Notes: generated by a model from the sequence alone, not told the origin. A stretch of 64,000 nucleotides of DNA from an uncultured Christensenella sp. (GCA_905193155.1 CAJJNQ010000005.1:26895-90894); one strand, 5' to 3'. Positions 41,473 to 50,399 are shown, counted from the first letter of the stretch. Made by a program: numbers and translations.

Positions 41473-43284
41473 ATGACTGCTTTCAAACAGAACGCGCCGG
41501 AAAACAAACTGTGCGGCGCGCTGCCAAAGGTCGGCATCCGCCCCGCCATTGACGGCCGCCGCAAGGGCGTCCGCGAAGGTCTGGAGGATCAAACCATGGG
41601 CATGGCCAGGGCGGTGGCAAAGTTGATCGAAACCGAATTGCGCCATCCCTGCGGATTGCCCGTGGAATGCGTGATTGCGGATCACACCATCGGCGGCGTG
41701 GCGGAAGCGGCGGAGTGCGAAGCCAAGTTCGCCCGTGAGGACGTCGGGCTGACCATCACCGTCACCCCCTGCTGGTGCTACGGCTCCGAAACGCTGGATA
41801 TGGATCCCCTGCGCCCGAAGGCAATCTGGGGCTTCAACGGCACCGAACGCCCCGGCGCGGTGTATCTGGCTTGTGCGCTGGCTGCGCACAGCCAGAAGGG
41901 CATCCCCGCCTTCTCGATCTACGGGCATGACGTTCAGGATGCCGCCGACGGCAGTATTCCGGCGGATGTCCGCGAAAAGCTGCTGCGCTTTGCGCGCGCG
42001 GGGCTTGCTGTGGCGACCATGCGCGGCAAGAGCTACTTGGGCATGGGCGGCATGGCGATGGGTATCGCCGGCTCTATCATGGATGCGCCGTTTATTGAAA
42101 AGTACCTCGGCATGCGCATGGAGCAGGTGGATATGTGCGAATTCGTGCGCCGCTGGGAAGAGGGCATTTACGATCACGAGGAATTTGAGCTGGCCAAGAA
42201 ATGGGTGGACGAATATGTGACCCTGGGCTGGGACAAGAACCCGGAGGAGATGCAGCATTCCCCCGAGCGCAAGCGCGACGTGCTGGAAAAGTGCATCCTG
42301 ATGACCATGATCGCCCGCGACCTGATGCAGGGCAATAAGAAACTGGCCGAGATGGGCTTTGTGGAAGAGAGCTGCGGCCACAACGCGATTGCGGCGGGCT
42401 TCCAGGGACAGCGTCAATGGACCGACCACTATCCCAACGGCGACATGATGGAAGCGCTACTGAATTCATCCTTTGACTGGAACGGCATCCGCGAACCGCT
42501 GATTGTTGCAACAGAAAACGATCATCTCAACGGCTTGGCAATGCTGTTGGGCAAGCTGGTGACGGGCCGCTCGCAGGGCTTTGCCGACGTGCGCACCTAT
42601 TGGAGCCCGGAAGCCATCGAGCGTGTTTCCGGTTGGAAGCCAGACGGCATGGCCTCCGACGGCCTGATCCATCTGATCAACTCCGGCTCGGTGACGTTAG
42701 AGGCGGCAGGCGTCTGCACGGAGGACGGCCATCCTGCCATCAAGCACTGGTGGGAGCTGACGGCGGAAGAAGCCAAGGCCACGCTGGACGCGACGCAGTT
42801 CTGCTATGCCGATCTGTTCTACTTCCGCGGCGGCGGATATTCCTCGCATTTGGTCAGCCGCGGCGGCATGCCCGTGACCATGAGCCGCCTGAATCTGATC
42901 GACGGGCTCGGCCCGGTGCTCCAGATTGCGGAAGGCTACACCGTGGAGCTTCCCGGAAACGTACATGAAATTCTCGACAAGCGCACCGATCCCACCTGGC
43001 CGACCACTTGGTTTGCACCGCGCCTGACGGGCAAGGGCGCCTTCACCGACGTCTATTCCGTCATGGCGAACTGGGGAGCCAACCACGGAGCGTTCAGCTA
43101 CGGCCATATCGGCGCGGATCTGATCACGCTGGCCTCAATGCTGCGCATCCCGGTCTGCATGCACAACGTACCCGAAAAAGAAATTTACCGTCCGAGCATG
43201 TGGAATGCATTCGGCACCAGCGATCTCGAAGGAGCGGACTACCGTGCCTGCGCATCGCTTGGCCCGATCTACGGACGCAAATAA
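41473..43284 (+). CDS. fucI: L-fucose isomerase
   Basis: A 603-aa cytoplasmic Mn2+-dependent ketol isomerase converting L-fucose to L-fuculose (or D-arabinose to D-ribulose). Landmarks: PKVGIRPAIDGRRKGVREGLE, IADHTIGGVAEAA, TPCWCYGSETLDM, GFNGTERPGAVYL and VATENDHLNGLAMLLG (metal-binding Glu and Asp). The C-terminal GAFSYGHIGADLITLASMLRIPV carries a conserved His. It is full length. The following TIM-barrel gene starts 13 bases later and is cotranscribed. No fuculokinase, fuculose aldolase or fucosidase gene is present, so either the pathway is completed elsewhere or the enzyme serves another sugar. Confidence 0.93.
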   Translation: MTAFKQNAPENKLCGALPKVGIRPAIDGRRKGVREGLEDQTMGMARAVAKLIETELRHPCGLPVECVIADHTIGGVAEAAECEAKFAREDVGLTITVTPCWCYGSETLDMDPLRPKAIWGFNGTERPGAVYLACALAAHSQKGIPAFSIYGHDVQDAADGSIPADVREKLLRFARAGLAVATMRGKSYLGMGGMAMGIAGSIMDAPFIEKYLGMRMEQVDMCEFVRRWEEGIYDHEEFELAKKWVDEYVTLGWDKNPEEMQHSPERKRDVLEKCILMTMIARDLMQGNKKLAEMGFVEESCGHNAIAAGFQGQRQWTDHYPNGDMMEALLNSSFDWNGIREPLIVATENDHLNGLAMLLGKLVTGRSQGFADVRTYWSPEAIERVSGWKPDGMASDGLIHLINSGSVTLEAAGVCTEDGHPAIKHWWELTAEEAKATLDATQFCYADLFYFRGGGYSSHLVSRGGMPVTMSRLNLIDGLGPVLQIAEGYTVELPGNVHEILDKRTDPTWPTTWFAPRLTGKGAFTDVYSVMANWGANHGAFSYGHIGADLITLASMLRIPVCMHNVPEKEIYRPSMWNAFGTSDLEGADYRACASLGPIYGRK

Positions 43285-43297
43285 GGAGGACTATCCC

Positions 43298-44179
43298 ATG
43301 CGAATTTCTACACAAAGCGACGTCACCGCCGAGATTTTCGGCGGCATAGAGTGCATCTCCCGCCTGAAAGAGGCGGGTTACGACGCCATCGATTGGTCTT
43401 TTTTCGAGATGAGCAGCGGGCGTGGAAAATTTCTCCAGCCCGACTGGTCGGATTATGCAAAAGCGCTGCGCGCCGAGGGAGATCGTCTGGGCATCGCGTT
43501 CAATCAGGCGCACGCGCCCTTCCCCTCCTCCGCGGGACAGCCTTCTGAGGATGAAGTCATATTGAGCGCGATCCGCCGGTCGATGGAGGTTGCCTCGATC
43601 CTTGGCGTGCGCAACATCATCGTCCACCCCAAGCAGCATCTGGTCTACGCCAAGAACAAGCAGGCCACGTTTGACATGAACGTGGAATTCTACCGTGCGC
43701 TGATCCCCGACTGTGAACGGCTGAACATCCGCGTCTGCGCGGAGAACATGTGGCAGTGGGACGATAAGCGCGAGATCATCGTGGACAGCATCTGCGCGCA
43801 GCCGGAAGAGTTCTGCGCTCTGCTTGATGCGATTGACAGCCCGTGGATCGTCGGTTGTCTGGACATCGGCCACAGCGCGCTGGTGGGCGTGGAGCCTGCG
43901 GACTTTATCCGCGCGCTGGGCAGCAAGCGCCTGCAGGCGCTGCACGTCCACGATGTAGACTACCGTAAGGACTGTCACACAATGCCCTTCATCGAGCGCA
44001 TCGACTGGGAAAACACGATGAAGGCACTGGCAGAAATCGGCTACGAGGGCGATTTGACGTTGGAAGCGGATAATTATCTTCGTCTCTTCCCCAAGGAGCT
44101 GCAAACTGCCGCCTGCCGCATGATGGCGCAAACCGCCGGGTATCTGCGCTCCCGTTTTGAAGCCTACTCCGCCCAATAA
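43298..44179 (+). CDS. Sugar phosphate isomerase/epimerase family TIM-barrel protein
   Basis: A 293-aa AP-endonuclease-2-like TIM barrel. Metal ligands are recognisable in order: Glu in VCAENMWQW, Asp and His in CLDIGHSAL, His in LHVHDVDYRKD and Glu in LTLEADNYL. Members isomerise or epimerise sugars, keto-acids or inositol derivatives; the activity here cannot be assigned. AAGGAGGA spans the fucI stop, and the ATG at 43298 is the only start with such a site, making it the second gene of the fucI operon. A role downstream of fuculose or another rare sugar is inference. Confidence 0.85.
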   Translation: MRISTQSDVTAEIFGGIECISRLKEAGYDAIDWSFFEMSSGRGKFLQPDWSDYAKALRAEGDRLGIAFNQAHAPFPSSAGQPSEDEVILSAIRRSMEVASILGVRNIIVHPKQHLVYAKNKQATFDMNVEFYRALIPDCERLNIRVCAENMWQWDDKREIIVDSICAQPEEFCALLDAIDSPWIVGCLDIGHSALVGVEPADFIRALGSKRLQALHVHDVDYRKDCHTMPFIERIDWENTMKALAEIGYEGDLTLEADNYLRLFPKELQTAACRMMAQTAGYLRSRFEAYSAQ

Positions 44180-44188
44180 AGGATATAA

Positions 44189-44224
44189 AAAGAGGAACCG
44201 CACGCGCTTGTGCGGTTCCTCTTT
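44189..44224. terminator. Bidirectional terminator, fucI operon / ManD-type gene
   Basis: Perfect 15-bp arms AAAGAGGAACCGCAC (44189-44203) and complement (44210-44224) between convergent genes. Confidence 0.9.
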
Positions 44225-44238
44225 GTTGATCAGAAGAA

Positions 44239-45450
44239 TTAGGGACGGTTCAGCGTACCGTCGGGGCGGCGGCAGTTGGTCCACTGCGGGAGCTTCTCCG
44301 AGCAGGGGAACTTCTTGGCCAGATCCTCGTCGATGTCGATACCCAGGCCGGGCTTGTCGTTGGGGTAAACATAACCCTTGCGCAGCTCGGGGCAGCCGGG
44401 GAAAACGTCCAAAGAAGCCTGCTTGAAGCCGGCCCATTCCTGAATGCCGAAGTTCGAGGTCGAGACGTCCAGATGGATGTCCGCCGCGTGACCGACAGGA
44501 GAGGTGTCTCCCGGGCCGTGCCAGGCCGTGCGAACCGAGAAGGCCTCGCAGAAGCTGGCCAGCTTCTTGGCTGGCGTGATGCCGCCGATCTGGCTGACGT
44601 GGCAGCGAACGAAGTCGATGAGCTTGTTGGCAACCAGGGGCGTGATCTCACGCGGGTTGTTGAACAGCTCACCCATGGCAATGGGGGTGCTGGTCTGGCC
44701 GCGCATCATCTTGAACCACTCGATCTGCTCGGGAGCGAGAGAATCCTCGTAGAAGAACAGACGGTACTGCTCCAGCTCCTTAGCCAGATGGATCGCGTTG
44801 ATGGGATCGAGATGCTCATGCACATCGTGGCAGAAATCGACGCCAAAGCCGAAGCGGTTGCGCATATAATCGAACAGCTCGGTCACGCTCAGCTCATAGC
44901 CCAGCGGATCGTAATAAGCGCCTTCGCACGCGCCGTCCGGACGCTTGGAGGCCAGAGCCTGCTCATAAGCGTTTCCGCCGTAGCCGCCGTGCTGCACGCG
45001 GATGACCTGAACGCCATCCTCCATGAAAGCCTGCACGCGGTCGCCGACCTCTTCCAGAGTGCGGCCGTCCGCATGGCGGTAAACGCGCGCAGCCTCGCGC
45101 ACCTTGCCGCCCAGCAGGTCATAAACCGGCATGTTGGCCATCTTGCCCTTGATGTCCCACAGCGCCTCATCCACGCCGGAGATCGCGTTGTTGAGCACAG
45201 GGCCGTTGCGCCAGTAAGCGCTGACCATGCTCATCTGCCAGATGTCCTCAATGCGGGAAACATCCTTGCCCACCAACAGGGGCTTCATGTAGTTGGTCAC
45301 CGCATTGGCCACGGTGATCCAGCGCTGGGTATAGGTTGCGCAGCCGATGCCGTAAAGACCCGGCTCAGAAGTGACAACCTTGACGATGACCAGAGGAATT
45401 CCCTCCGGCGCGGTGCAGATCGGGTAAATGTCTTTGATTGTAACAGCCAT
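44239..45450 (-). CDS. Enolase-superfamily sugar acid dehydratase, D-mannonate dehydratase (ManD) type
   Basis: A 403-aa member of the mandelate racemase/enolase superfamily, ManD (RspA-like) branch. N-terminal capping domain with ATYTQRWITVANAV and SAYWRNGPVLNNAISGVDEALWD; barrel metal ligands Asp/His in VDFCHDVHEHL, Glu in FFYEDSLAPE and Glu in AMGELFNNP; later HGPGDTSPVGHAAD is diagnostic of the ManD group. It dehydrates D-mannonate or D-gluconate; many relatives are slow or inactive on these, so the substrate is not certain. No uronate pathway genes (uxaC, kdgK) adjoin it. It has a strong promoter of its own and a GGAGG site. Confidence 0.9.
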   Translation of the reverse strand: MAVTIKDIYPICTAPEGIPLVIVKVVTSEPGLYGIGCATYTQRWITVANAVTNYMKPLLVGKDVSRIEDIWQMSMVSAYWRNGPVLNNAISGVDEALWDIKGKMANMPVYDLLGGKVREAARVYRHADGRTLEEVGDRVQAFMEDGVQVIRVQHGGYGGNAYEQALASKRPDGACEGAYYDPLGYELSVTELFDYMRNRFGFGVDFCHDVHEHLDPINAIHLAKELEQYRLFFYEDSLAPEQIEWFKMMRGQTSTPIAMGELFNNPREITPLVANKLIDFVRCHVSQIGGITPAKKLASFCEAFSVRTAWHGPGDTSPVGHAADIHLDVSTSNFGIQEWAGFKQASLDVFPGCPELRKGYVYPNDKPGLGIDIDEDLAKKFPCSEKLPQWTNCRRPDGTLNRP

Positions 45451-45508
45451 TTACAAGCCTCCTAACCAATTCCTTCTATCTACGGACCCTTTTTCAGGGT
45501 TTAAATTA

Positions 45509-45537
45509 AGTATACGGTCTGCGCCCGTTTTTTTCAA
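45509..45537 (-). promoter_or_regulatory. Promoter of the ManD-type gene
   Basis: Minus strand TTGAAA (45532-45537), 17-base spacer, TATACT (45509-45514), about 60 bases before the start codon. Confidence 0.7.
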
Positions 45538-45594
45538 TATGAAAATCTTCCGAGTTTTCATATTCTTTTTTGGTATTTTGTAACCCGTTTGCCC

Positions 45595-45623
45595 TTGCGT
45601 GCGTGCGCGCGATGCGGTATGAT
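45595..45623 (+). promoter_or_regulatory. Promoter of the 101-aa protein gene
   Basis: TTGCGT (45595-45600), 17-base spacer, TATGAT (45618-45623), 28 bases before the start. Confidence 0.5.
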
Positions 45624-45651
45624 TAAGTTATGCTTGGTCAAGGAGGCTGCA

Positions 45652-45957
45652 ATGGCTAAACTTTGGGGAATCTTACGGAAAAAGCACCGCATCTGGAAGG
45701 ACAAGGTGGTCGAGGTTGCGGGCGACGATCTTTCCGCCGCGCAGGAAGCCGTCGGCGAGATCAGCTACGCGCTGGACATACCGCGTCCCATCTGGCTGGA
45801 CAAGCATACGGACGAGATCGAGCGCTTCGGCCGCACGAGTTTTTCGCAGGATGATTTTGTCGAACCGATTGCGTTCGATAAATTTGAAATTGAATTTTTG
45901 CGTGAAGAAAAGCGCCGCTCCGCCGATCCTCGCAACGATTTCGGCTCCGGCGTATAG
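45652..45957 (+). CDS. Conserved-looking small protein, function unknown
   Basis: A 101-aa protein starting MAKLWGILRKKHRIWKDKVVE, preceded by AAGGAGG at the right distance; a longer frame from 45589 lacks a signal and crosses the promoter. It is highly charged, with no membrane segment or cysteine. The N-terminal helix is basic and the middle (GDDLSAAQEAVGEISYALDIPRPIW) could be a helix-turn segment. The C-terminal half is acidic and aromatic (FSQDDFVEPIAFDKFEIEFLREEKRR). I do not recognise a family with certainty, though proteins of this shape occur widely in Clostridia. It may be cotranscribed with the small membrane protein 60 bases downstream. Confidence 0.75.
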   Translation: MAKLWGILRKKHRIWKDKVVEVAGDDLSAAQEAVGEISYALDIPRPIWLDKHTDEIERFGRTSFSQDDFVEPIAFDKFEIEFLREEKRRSADPRNDFGSGV

Positions 45958-46016
45958 AGCTTCTTCCCGCTGCAAATGCTATCCTCACTTCAATCACTTC
46001 AAAAGGAGTTGTTTTT

Positions 46017-46229
46017 ATGGTGATGGATCGCATTTCCCTGATTCTTGTCATCATCGGCGCGCTGAACTGGCTGCTGGTGGGGCTTTTCCAATTTGATCTT
46101 GTTGCGTGGATCTGCGGCGGTCAGGCTGCCGTTTTTGCGCGCATTCTTTACTCGCTTGTAGGCATCGCCGGGCTTTGGAGTGTCTCGCTCCTGTTCCGTC
46201 CGAAAGTATCGCCGCGGGCGGTAAAATAA
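46017..46229 (+). CDS. DUF378 family small membrane protein
   Basis: A 70-aa protein with two membrane helices: MDRISLILVIIGALNWLLVG (the GALNWLLVGLF motif is the signature of DUF378) and ARILYSLVGIAGLWSVSLLF. AAAGGAG lies eight bases before the ATG at 46017; a second ATG two codons on is an alternative. The function of DUF378 is not known. The C-terminus is short and basic. It lies between the 101-aa protein and the flavin reductase and may share their transcript. Confidence 0.85.
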   Translation: MVMDRISLILVIIGALNWLLVGLFQFDLVAWICGGQAAVFARILYSLVGIAGLWSVSLLFRPKVSPRAVK

Positions 46230-46262
46230 TTTGACCACAATTTTTTACGGAGGAGTTTCCAA

Positions 46263-46781
46263 ATGAAAGAAGTCAACTACCGCGACGTCGCTCCGATCGT
46301 GCTGGAAAAACTGGCCGAGGGCGGCGTATTTTTAACGGTCAAGGATCGCAAGGGCCGCGTCAACACGATGAACATCGGCTGGGGCAGCGTTGCGCACTAT
46401 TGGAACATGCCGGTGTTCGTCGCGCCGGTGCGCCACAACCGCTACACCTATGAGCTTTTACAGGATGCGGATAGCTTCACGGTGTCTGTGCCGCTGGATG
46501 ACGGCATGAAGAGCGCGCTCGCCTTTGTGGGCACGCATCACGGTAACGAAGTGGATAAATGGGCGGGAGCGCACATCGCGCCCGTGGACGCCATGGCGGT
46601 GCGTGGTGCGGTGATTTCGCAGTGCGCCCTGCATCTGGAATGCAAAATCCGGCTGATTCAGCCTATGACGCCGGAGCAGATGTGCGACGAAGTTCACAAA
46701 AAAATGTACGGCGACGAGGATTTCCATACGCTCTATTTCGGCGAGATCGTCGCGTGCTACCGCACCGACATCAACGACTGA
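46263..46781 (+). CDS. Flavin reductase family protein
   Basis: A 172-aa FMN-binding split-barrel protein. The pattern GGVFLTVKDRKGRVNTMNIGWGSVAHYWNMPVFVAPVRHNRYTYELL is typical of flavin reductase-like proteins that bind FMN at a dimer interface; DADSFTVSVPLDDGMKSALAFVGTHHGNEVDK follows. Such proteins reduce flavins or act as small electron carriers in anaerobes. ACGGAGGAG precedes the ATG. The partner is unknown. It ends 53 bases before aspS with no terminator between, so the two may be cotranscribed. Confidence 0.85.
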   Translation: MKEVNYRDVAPIVLEKLAEGGVFLTVKDRKGRVNTMNIGWGSVAHYWNMPVFVAPVRHNRYTYELLQDADSFTVSVPLDDGMKSALAFVGTHHGNEVDKWAGAHIAPVDAMAVRGAVISQCALHLECKIRLIQPMTPEQMCDEVHKKMYGDEDFHTLYFGEIVACYRTDIND

Positions 46782-46834
46782 TTCTTCTGCGCCCTTCTAT
46801 CCCAAGATCAATACAATCAACAGGAGTGATACCA

Positions 46835-48607
46835 ATGATGCAAATGCGCACCCATACCTGTGGGGAGCTTCGGCTGAGCGACGCGGGCAAATCCGTTAAG
46901 ATCGTCGGCTGGATGGAAAACATCCGCGAGGTCGGCAACAACTTCGCCTTTGTCATTCTGCGCGACTTCTACGGCACCACGCAGGTGGTCGTCGAGTCCG
47001 AAGAGATGATGAACATCCTCAAGGATCTCAACAAGGAATCCACCATCAGCGTCGAAGGCGTGGTTCGCGAGCGTTCCAGCAAGAACCCCAAGCTGCCCAC
47101 GGGCGAAATCGAAGTGGTGCCCGCCAAGATCGAGGTGCTGGGCCGCTGCCGCTACAACAGCCTTCCCTTTGAGATCAACCGCAGCCGCGAGGCGGATGAG
47201 AGCCAGCGCCTGAAATACCGCTATCTCGACCTGCGCAATCCCGCGGTCAAGAACAACATCATCCTGCGCAGCCAGGTGGTTTCCGCCCTGCGCAGCGCGA
47301 TGACCGAGCACGGCTTCATGGAGATCACCACCCCCATCCTGACCGCCTCCTCGCCCGAAGGCGCGCGCGATTACCTCGTGCCCGCGCGCAAGCATCCCGG
47401 CAAGTTCTATGCGCTGCCCCAGGCGCCCCAGCAGTTCAAGCAGCTGCTGATGGCCTCCGGCTTCGACCGCTATTTCCAAATTGCGCCCTGCTTCCGCGAT
47501 GAGGACGCGCGCGGCGACCGTTCGCCCGGCGAATTCTATCAGATGGATATGGAAATGGCCTTCGCCACGCAGGAAGACGTGTTTGCCGTGTTGGAGGACG
47601 TGCTGCCCCCCATCTTTGCCAAGTTCGGCACCTACAACATCGCTTCTTCCGCGCCGTTCCGCCAGATTCCCTACAAGACGGCGATGGAGACCTACGGCTC
47701 CGACAAGCCCGACCTGCGCATCGACCTGACCTGCAAGGACGCGACCGCCCTGTTTGCGGACAGCGAATTCGAGCCGCTGCACGGCAAGACCGTCAAGCTT
47801 ATCGACATTTCCGATTGCAAGCTCACCCGCAAGCAGATCGAAAAGCTGCTCACCGACTGTGAGGTGCAGTCCGGCTCCAAGGGCTACTGGTTCAAGGTGG
47901 ACGACAAGGGCGAAATTGCCGGCGGTATCGCCAAGTTCGTCTCCGGCATGAAGGACGAGCTTGCCAAGCTCGTGTCTCTTGCGCCCAACACGCTGGTCGT
48001 GGTGGCGGGCGGCGAACAGGCCGTCAAGTCCGCAGGCGTTATGATTAAGACCTTCGGCGGTGCCTGCGAGGGCCACATGGACAAGGAGCGCTACGAATTC
48101 TGCTGGATTGTGGACTTCCCGATGTACGAAATCGGCGATGAATCCGGCGAGCTGGAGTTCTGCCACAACCCCTTCTCGATGCCCAACGGCGGCATGGACG
48201 TGCTGCTCAAGGCCGAAAGGGGCGAGATCGACCCGCTGACCATCTACGCCAACCAGTACGACCTGGTCTGCAACGGCGTGGAGCTGTCCAGCGGCGCAGT
48301 TCGTAACCATGACCCGGAGATCATGATCAAGGCCTTCGAGCTGGTTCGCCTGGGTGAAGAAGACGTCAAGAAGAAATTCCCCGCCATGTACAACGCCTTC
48401 TGCTACGGCGCACCGCCGCACGCGGGCATTGCCCCCGGCGTGGACCGCATGGTCATGCTGCTAGCCGGCGAGAGCTCCATCCGCGAGATCATCCCGTTCC
48501 CGATGAACAAAAACGCGCAGGACGTGATGATGGACGCCCCCTCCGTCGTGACCCAGAAGCAGCTGGACGAGCTGCACATCCAAGTCACTAAGATCGAGGA
48601 AGAGTAA
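46835..48607 (+). CDS. aspS: Aspartyl-tRNA synthetase
   Basis: A 590-aa class IIb synthetase of the bacterial type. The N-terminal OB-fold anticodon domain starts MMQMRTHTCGELRLSDAGK, then the catalytic core with YRYLDLRNPAVKNNIILRSQ, the GAD insertion (about residues 280-420), and the C-terminal motif 3 GIAPGVDRMVMLLAGE. In the substrate loop the sequence is ALPQAPQQFKQLLM, where many AspRS have PQSPQ, and motif 2 reads FRDEDARGDRSPGEFYQMDME. The start is the first of two adjacent ATG codons, eight bases after AGGAG. Whether it is discriminating (Asp only) or also charges tRNA-Asn cannot be settled here; asnA in this window shows that free Asn is made. Confidence 0.95.
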   Translation: MMQMRTHTCGELRLSDAGKSVKIVGWMENIREVGNNFAFVILRDFYGTTQVVVESEEMMNILKDLNKESTISVEGVVRERSSKNPKLPTGEIEVVPAKIEVLGRCRYNSLPFEINRSREADESQRLKYRYLDLRNPAVKNNIILRSQVVSALRSAMTEHGFMEITTPILTASSPEGARDYLVPARKHPGKFYALPQAPQQFKQLLMASGFDRYFQIAPCFRDEDARGDRSPGEFYQMDMEMAFATQEDVFAVLEDVLPPIFAKFGTYNIASSAPFRQIPYKTAMETYGSDKPDLRIDLTCKDATALFADSEFEPLHGKTVKLIDISDCKLTRKQIEKLLTDCEVQSGSKGYWFKVDDKGEIAGGIAKFVSGMKDELAKLVSLAPNTLVVVAGGEQAVKSAGVMIKTFGGACEGHMDKERYEFCWIVDFPMYEIGDESGELEFCHNPFSMPNGGMDVLLKAERGEIDPLTIYANQYDLVCNGVELSSGAVRNHDPEIMIKAFELVRLGEEDVKKKFPAMYNAFCYGAPPHAGIAPGVDRMVMLLAGESSIREIIPFPMNKNAQDVMMDAPSVVTQKQLDELHIQVTKIEEE

Positions 48608-48618
48608 ATTCAAGAAAC

Positions 48619-48662
48619 CCCGCACGAATAGAAGTATATTTCATCTATTCGTGCGGGTTTTT
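48619..48662 (+). terminator. Terminator of aspS
   Basis: Perfect 14-bp arms CCCGCACGAATAGA (48619-48632) and complement (48644-48657), followed by five T. Confidence 0.92.
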
Positions 48663-48738
48663 GTGTATTCCATATTGCTTTTCTCGTGTTATGATGGTAC
48701 ACTTCTATGTATTTATAAAAGTCGAAAGAGGTCTAACA

Positions 48739-50397
48739 GTGAAAAAGCTTTTATCCTTTATTCTGAGCATTTTTCTTATCGTCATTCTCTCCGAAAGTGT
48801 CTCTGCTACAAGTTCAACAACTTATCAAATACCCGATGCTAAATTTAGACTTGATATTCCAATGGACTATTATGTAGTGACAAAAGATTCCGCCAGCAGC
48901 GAGCTAATCACTGAATTTGGATATACTCAGGATGACTTTCAAGGTATGCTTGAAAGTGCTAATTGTTCCTTGTATGCTTTTAATAAAGATTTTGACAAAG
49001 AACTCGTTCTAACGTTGTCTAAAGAGGAAAATTCTAATGATTTCAATACGGTTAACGACACCGCACTTAAAATGTTAGCTTCTGCTAGTAAGGATACTTT
49101 TTCAGAAGAAGGCATCACTGTTACTGGCACTAGTTTATACAAGCATTCTCAAACGAAGTTTCTAAAATATACTCTCAAAATACCATATGATTCTGGGTTT
49201 ATCCCTGCAATACAATATTATACAATATATCGTAATCACGGAGTAAGCATTGCTTGTCGTTTTTATACTGGCTCATTCTCTTCAGAAGATGAACAGATGT
49301 TCCAAAATATAATAGATAGTATTTATTTTCAAGAGGCCCCGATATTAACCCCAGCCCCACACCACACCGATTCTTTTATTTATTCAGACTCGGTTTCTGG
49401 CGCAACTTTCACTGTTCCAGAAAACTGGACTCAAGAGAGCCTTTCTAAACCGCGAAAGATTCTCCGGACTCGCTTCGTCTCAAATGAAGATGAAGGATTT
49501 CTTTTTTTCTTTGGAAGCTATGACCTTTGGTCATCTATCCCAGCCTCCGAACGTGGATCTATATCTAGAGATTCTTTAGATTTTTCTGATTTATCTCCCG
49601 AAGACATTGAAGAGCTTCCTGGTGGAAAAGAAATATTCAATCAAAGTGTGTATATCAATGGAAGGCGATTCTATAAATATCTATCCACAGAGAAAAATGA
49701 TACATATGATTTCGAGGTGTCTATGACAAACTATGTATGTATTGAAAATGGTTACTTGATTACTTTTCAAACAAACGTCCCATCGAGTAGTCCCTTTTTC
49801 AAAGACATTAAGTCCGTTCTATCTAGTCTGAATATCCCAAATTCATCCGTGCAGTCTCTATGGTCTACCTTTGGAGCTAATCTTCTTTTAGGAGCCTTTG
49901 TTACATTTCTCATCCACCTTCTTCCTATTCTAATTATGCGTTATGCAATTTTTACAAAGCCAATTGCAAAACAGCGTGCAGCACGAATCATTGTTGTTGA
50001 TGCAATTATTGTTTTTGTTGTATGTCTTATTCTTAATGCATTCGGTATTCTTGAAAAAGCTTCTCTTTCTCCCATAATAGTATGGGCAAATGTAGGATTT
50101 TTCATACTAACAAAGGGCTATAATGAACAAAGCCAAGAACCTAAGCCTTCTTCATTATCCCATTCTGAGCCTACTCAATCACAGTCTGAGTCTATCCAGA
50201 CACAAGCAGAACTTGCTCAATCTCAACCCGATCCTCCTCAAACCCAGCTGACACCTGCCCAACCCCATTTAGAAATTTCTCAATCAGAGTCTCAGTCTGT
50301 CCAACCACGCGATGAAATCAATTTTTGTTGGAAATGCGGTGCAAAAGTTCCCCAAGAGAGTAATTTCTGTCCCAAGTGCGGTCACAAGCTCCAATAA
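48739..50397 (+). CDS. AT-rich membrane protein with duplicated ectodomain and C-terminal zinc ribbon
   Basis: A 552-aa protein of unknown function. The GTG start (48739) has GAAAGAGG seven bases upstream. Signal peptide MKKLLSFILSIFLIVILSES; two similar extracytoplasmic lobes of about 160-190 residues (starting YQIPDAKFRLDIPMDYYVV and SVSGATFTVPENWTQESL); three membrane helices (about 385-480). A Gln/Ser/Pro-rich tail with repeated SQSE/QTQ units follows, then a zinc ribbon with CWKCGAKVP and CPKCGHKLQ. The whole gene is strongly AT-rich with A/T-ending codons (Lys AAA, Ile ATT/ATA), unlike every neighbour, which suggests horizontal transfer. It is alone between two strong terminators. Confidence 0.8.
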   Translation: MKKLLSFILSIFLIVILSESVSATSSTTYQIPDAKFRLDIPMDYYVVTKDSASSELITEFGYTQDDFQGMLESANCSLYAFNKDFDKELVLTLSKEENSNDFNTVNDTALKMLASASKDTFSEEGITVTGTSLYKHSQTKFLKYTLKIPYDSGFIPAIQYYTIYRNHGVSIACRFYTGSFSSEDEQMFQNIIDSIYFQEAPILTPAPHHTDSFIYSDSVSGATFTVPENWTQESLSKPRKILRTRFVSNEDEGFLFFFGSYDLWSSIPASERGSISRDSLDFSDLSPEDIEELPGGKEIFNQSVYINGRRFYKYLSTEKNDTYDFEVSMTNYVCIENGYLITFQTNVPSSSPFFKDIKSVLSSLNIPNSSVQSLWSTFGANLLLGAFVTFLIHLLPILIMRYAIFTKPIAKQRAARIIVVDAIIVFVVCLILNAFGILEKASLSPIIVWANVGFFILTKGYNEQSQEPKPSSLSHSEPTQSQSESIQTQAELAQSQPDPPQTQLTPAQPHLEISQSESQSVQPRDEINFCWKCGAKVPQESNFCPKCGHKLQ

Positions 50398-50399
50398 GC

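Noticed and set aside
46817..48421. A 534-codon open frame antisense to aspS, and similar long antisense frames at 552-2528, 25448-27280, 36049-37932 and 18557-19870
   Set aside because: They lie exactly opposite well-supported genes. Their translations are rich in His, Arg, Gly and Val, as expected from reading GC-rich codons backwards, and they lack ribosome-binding sites.
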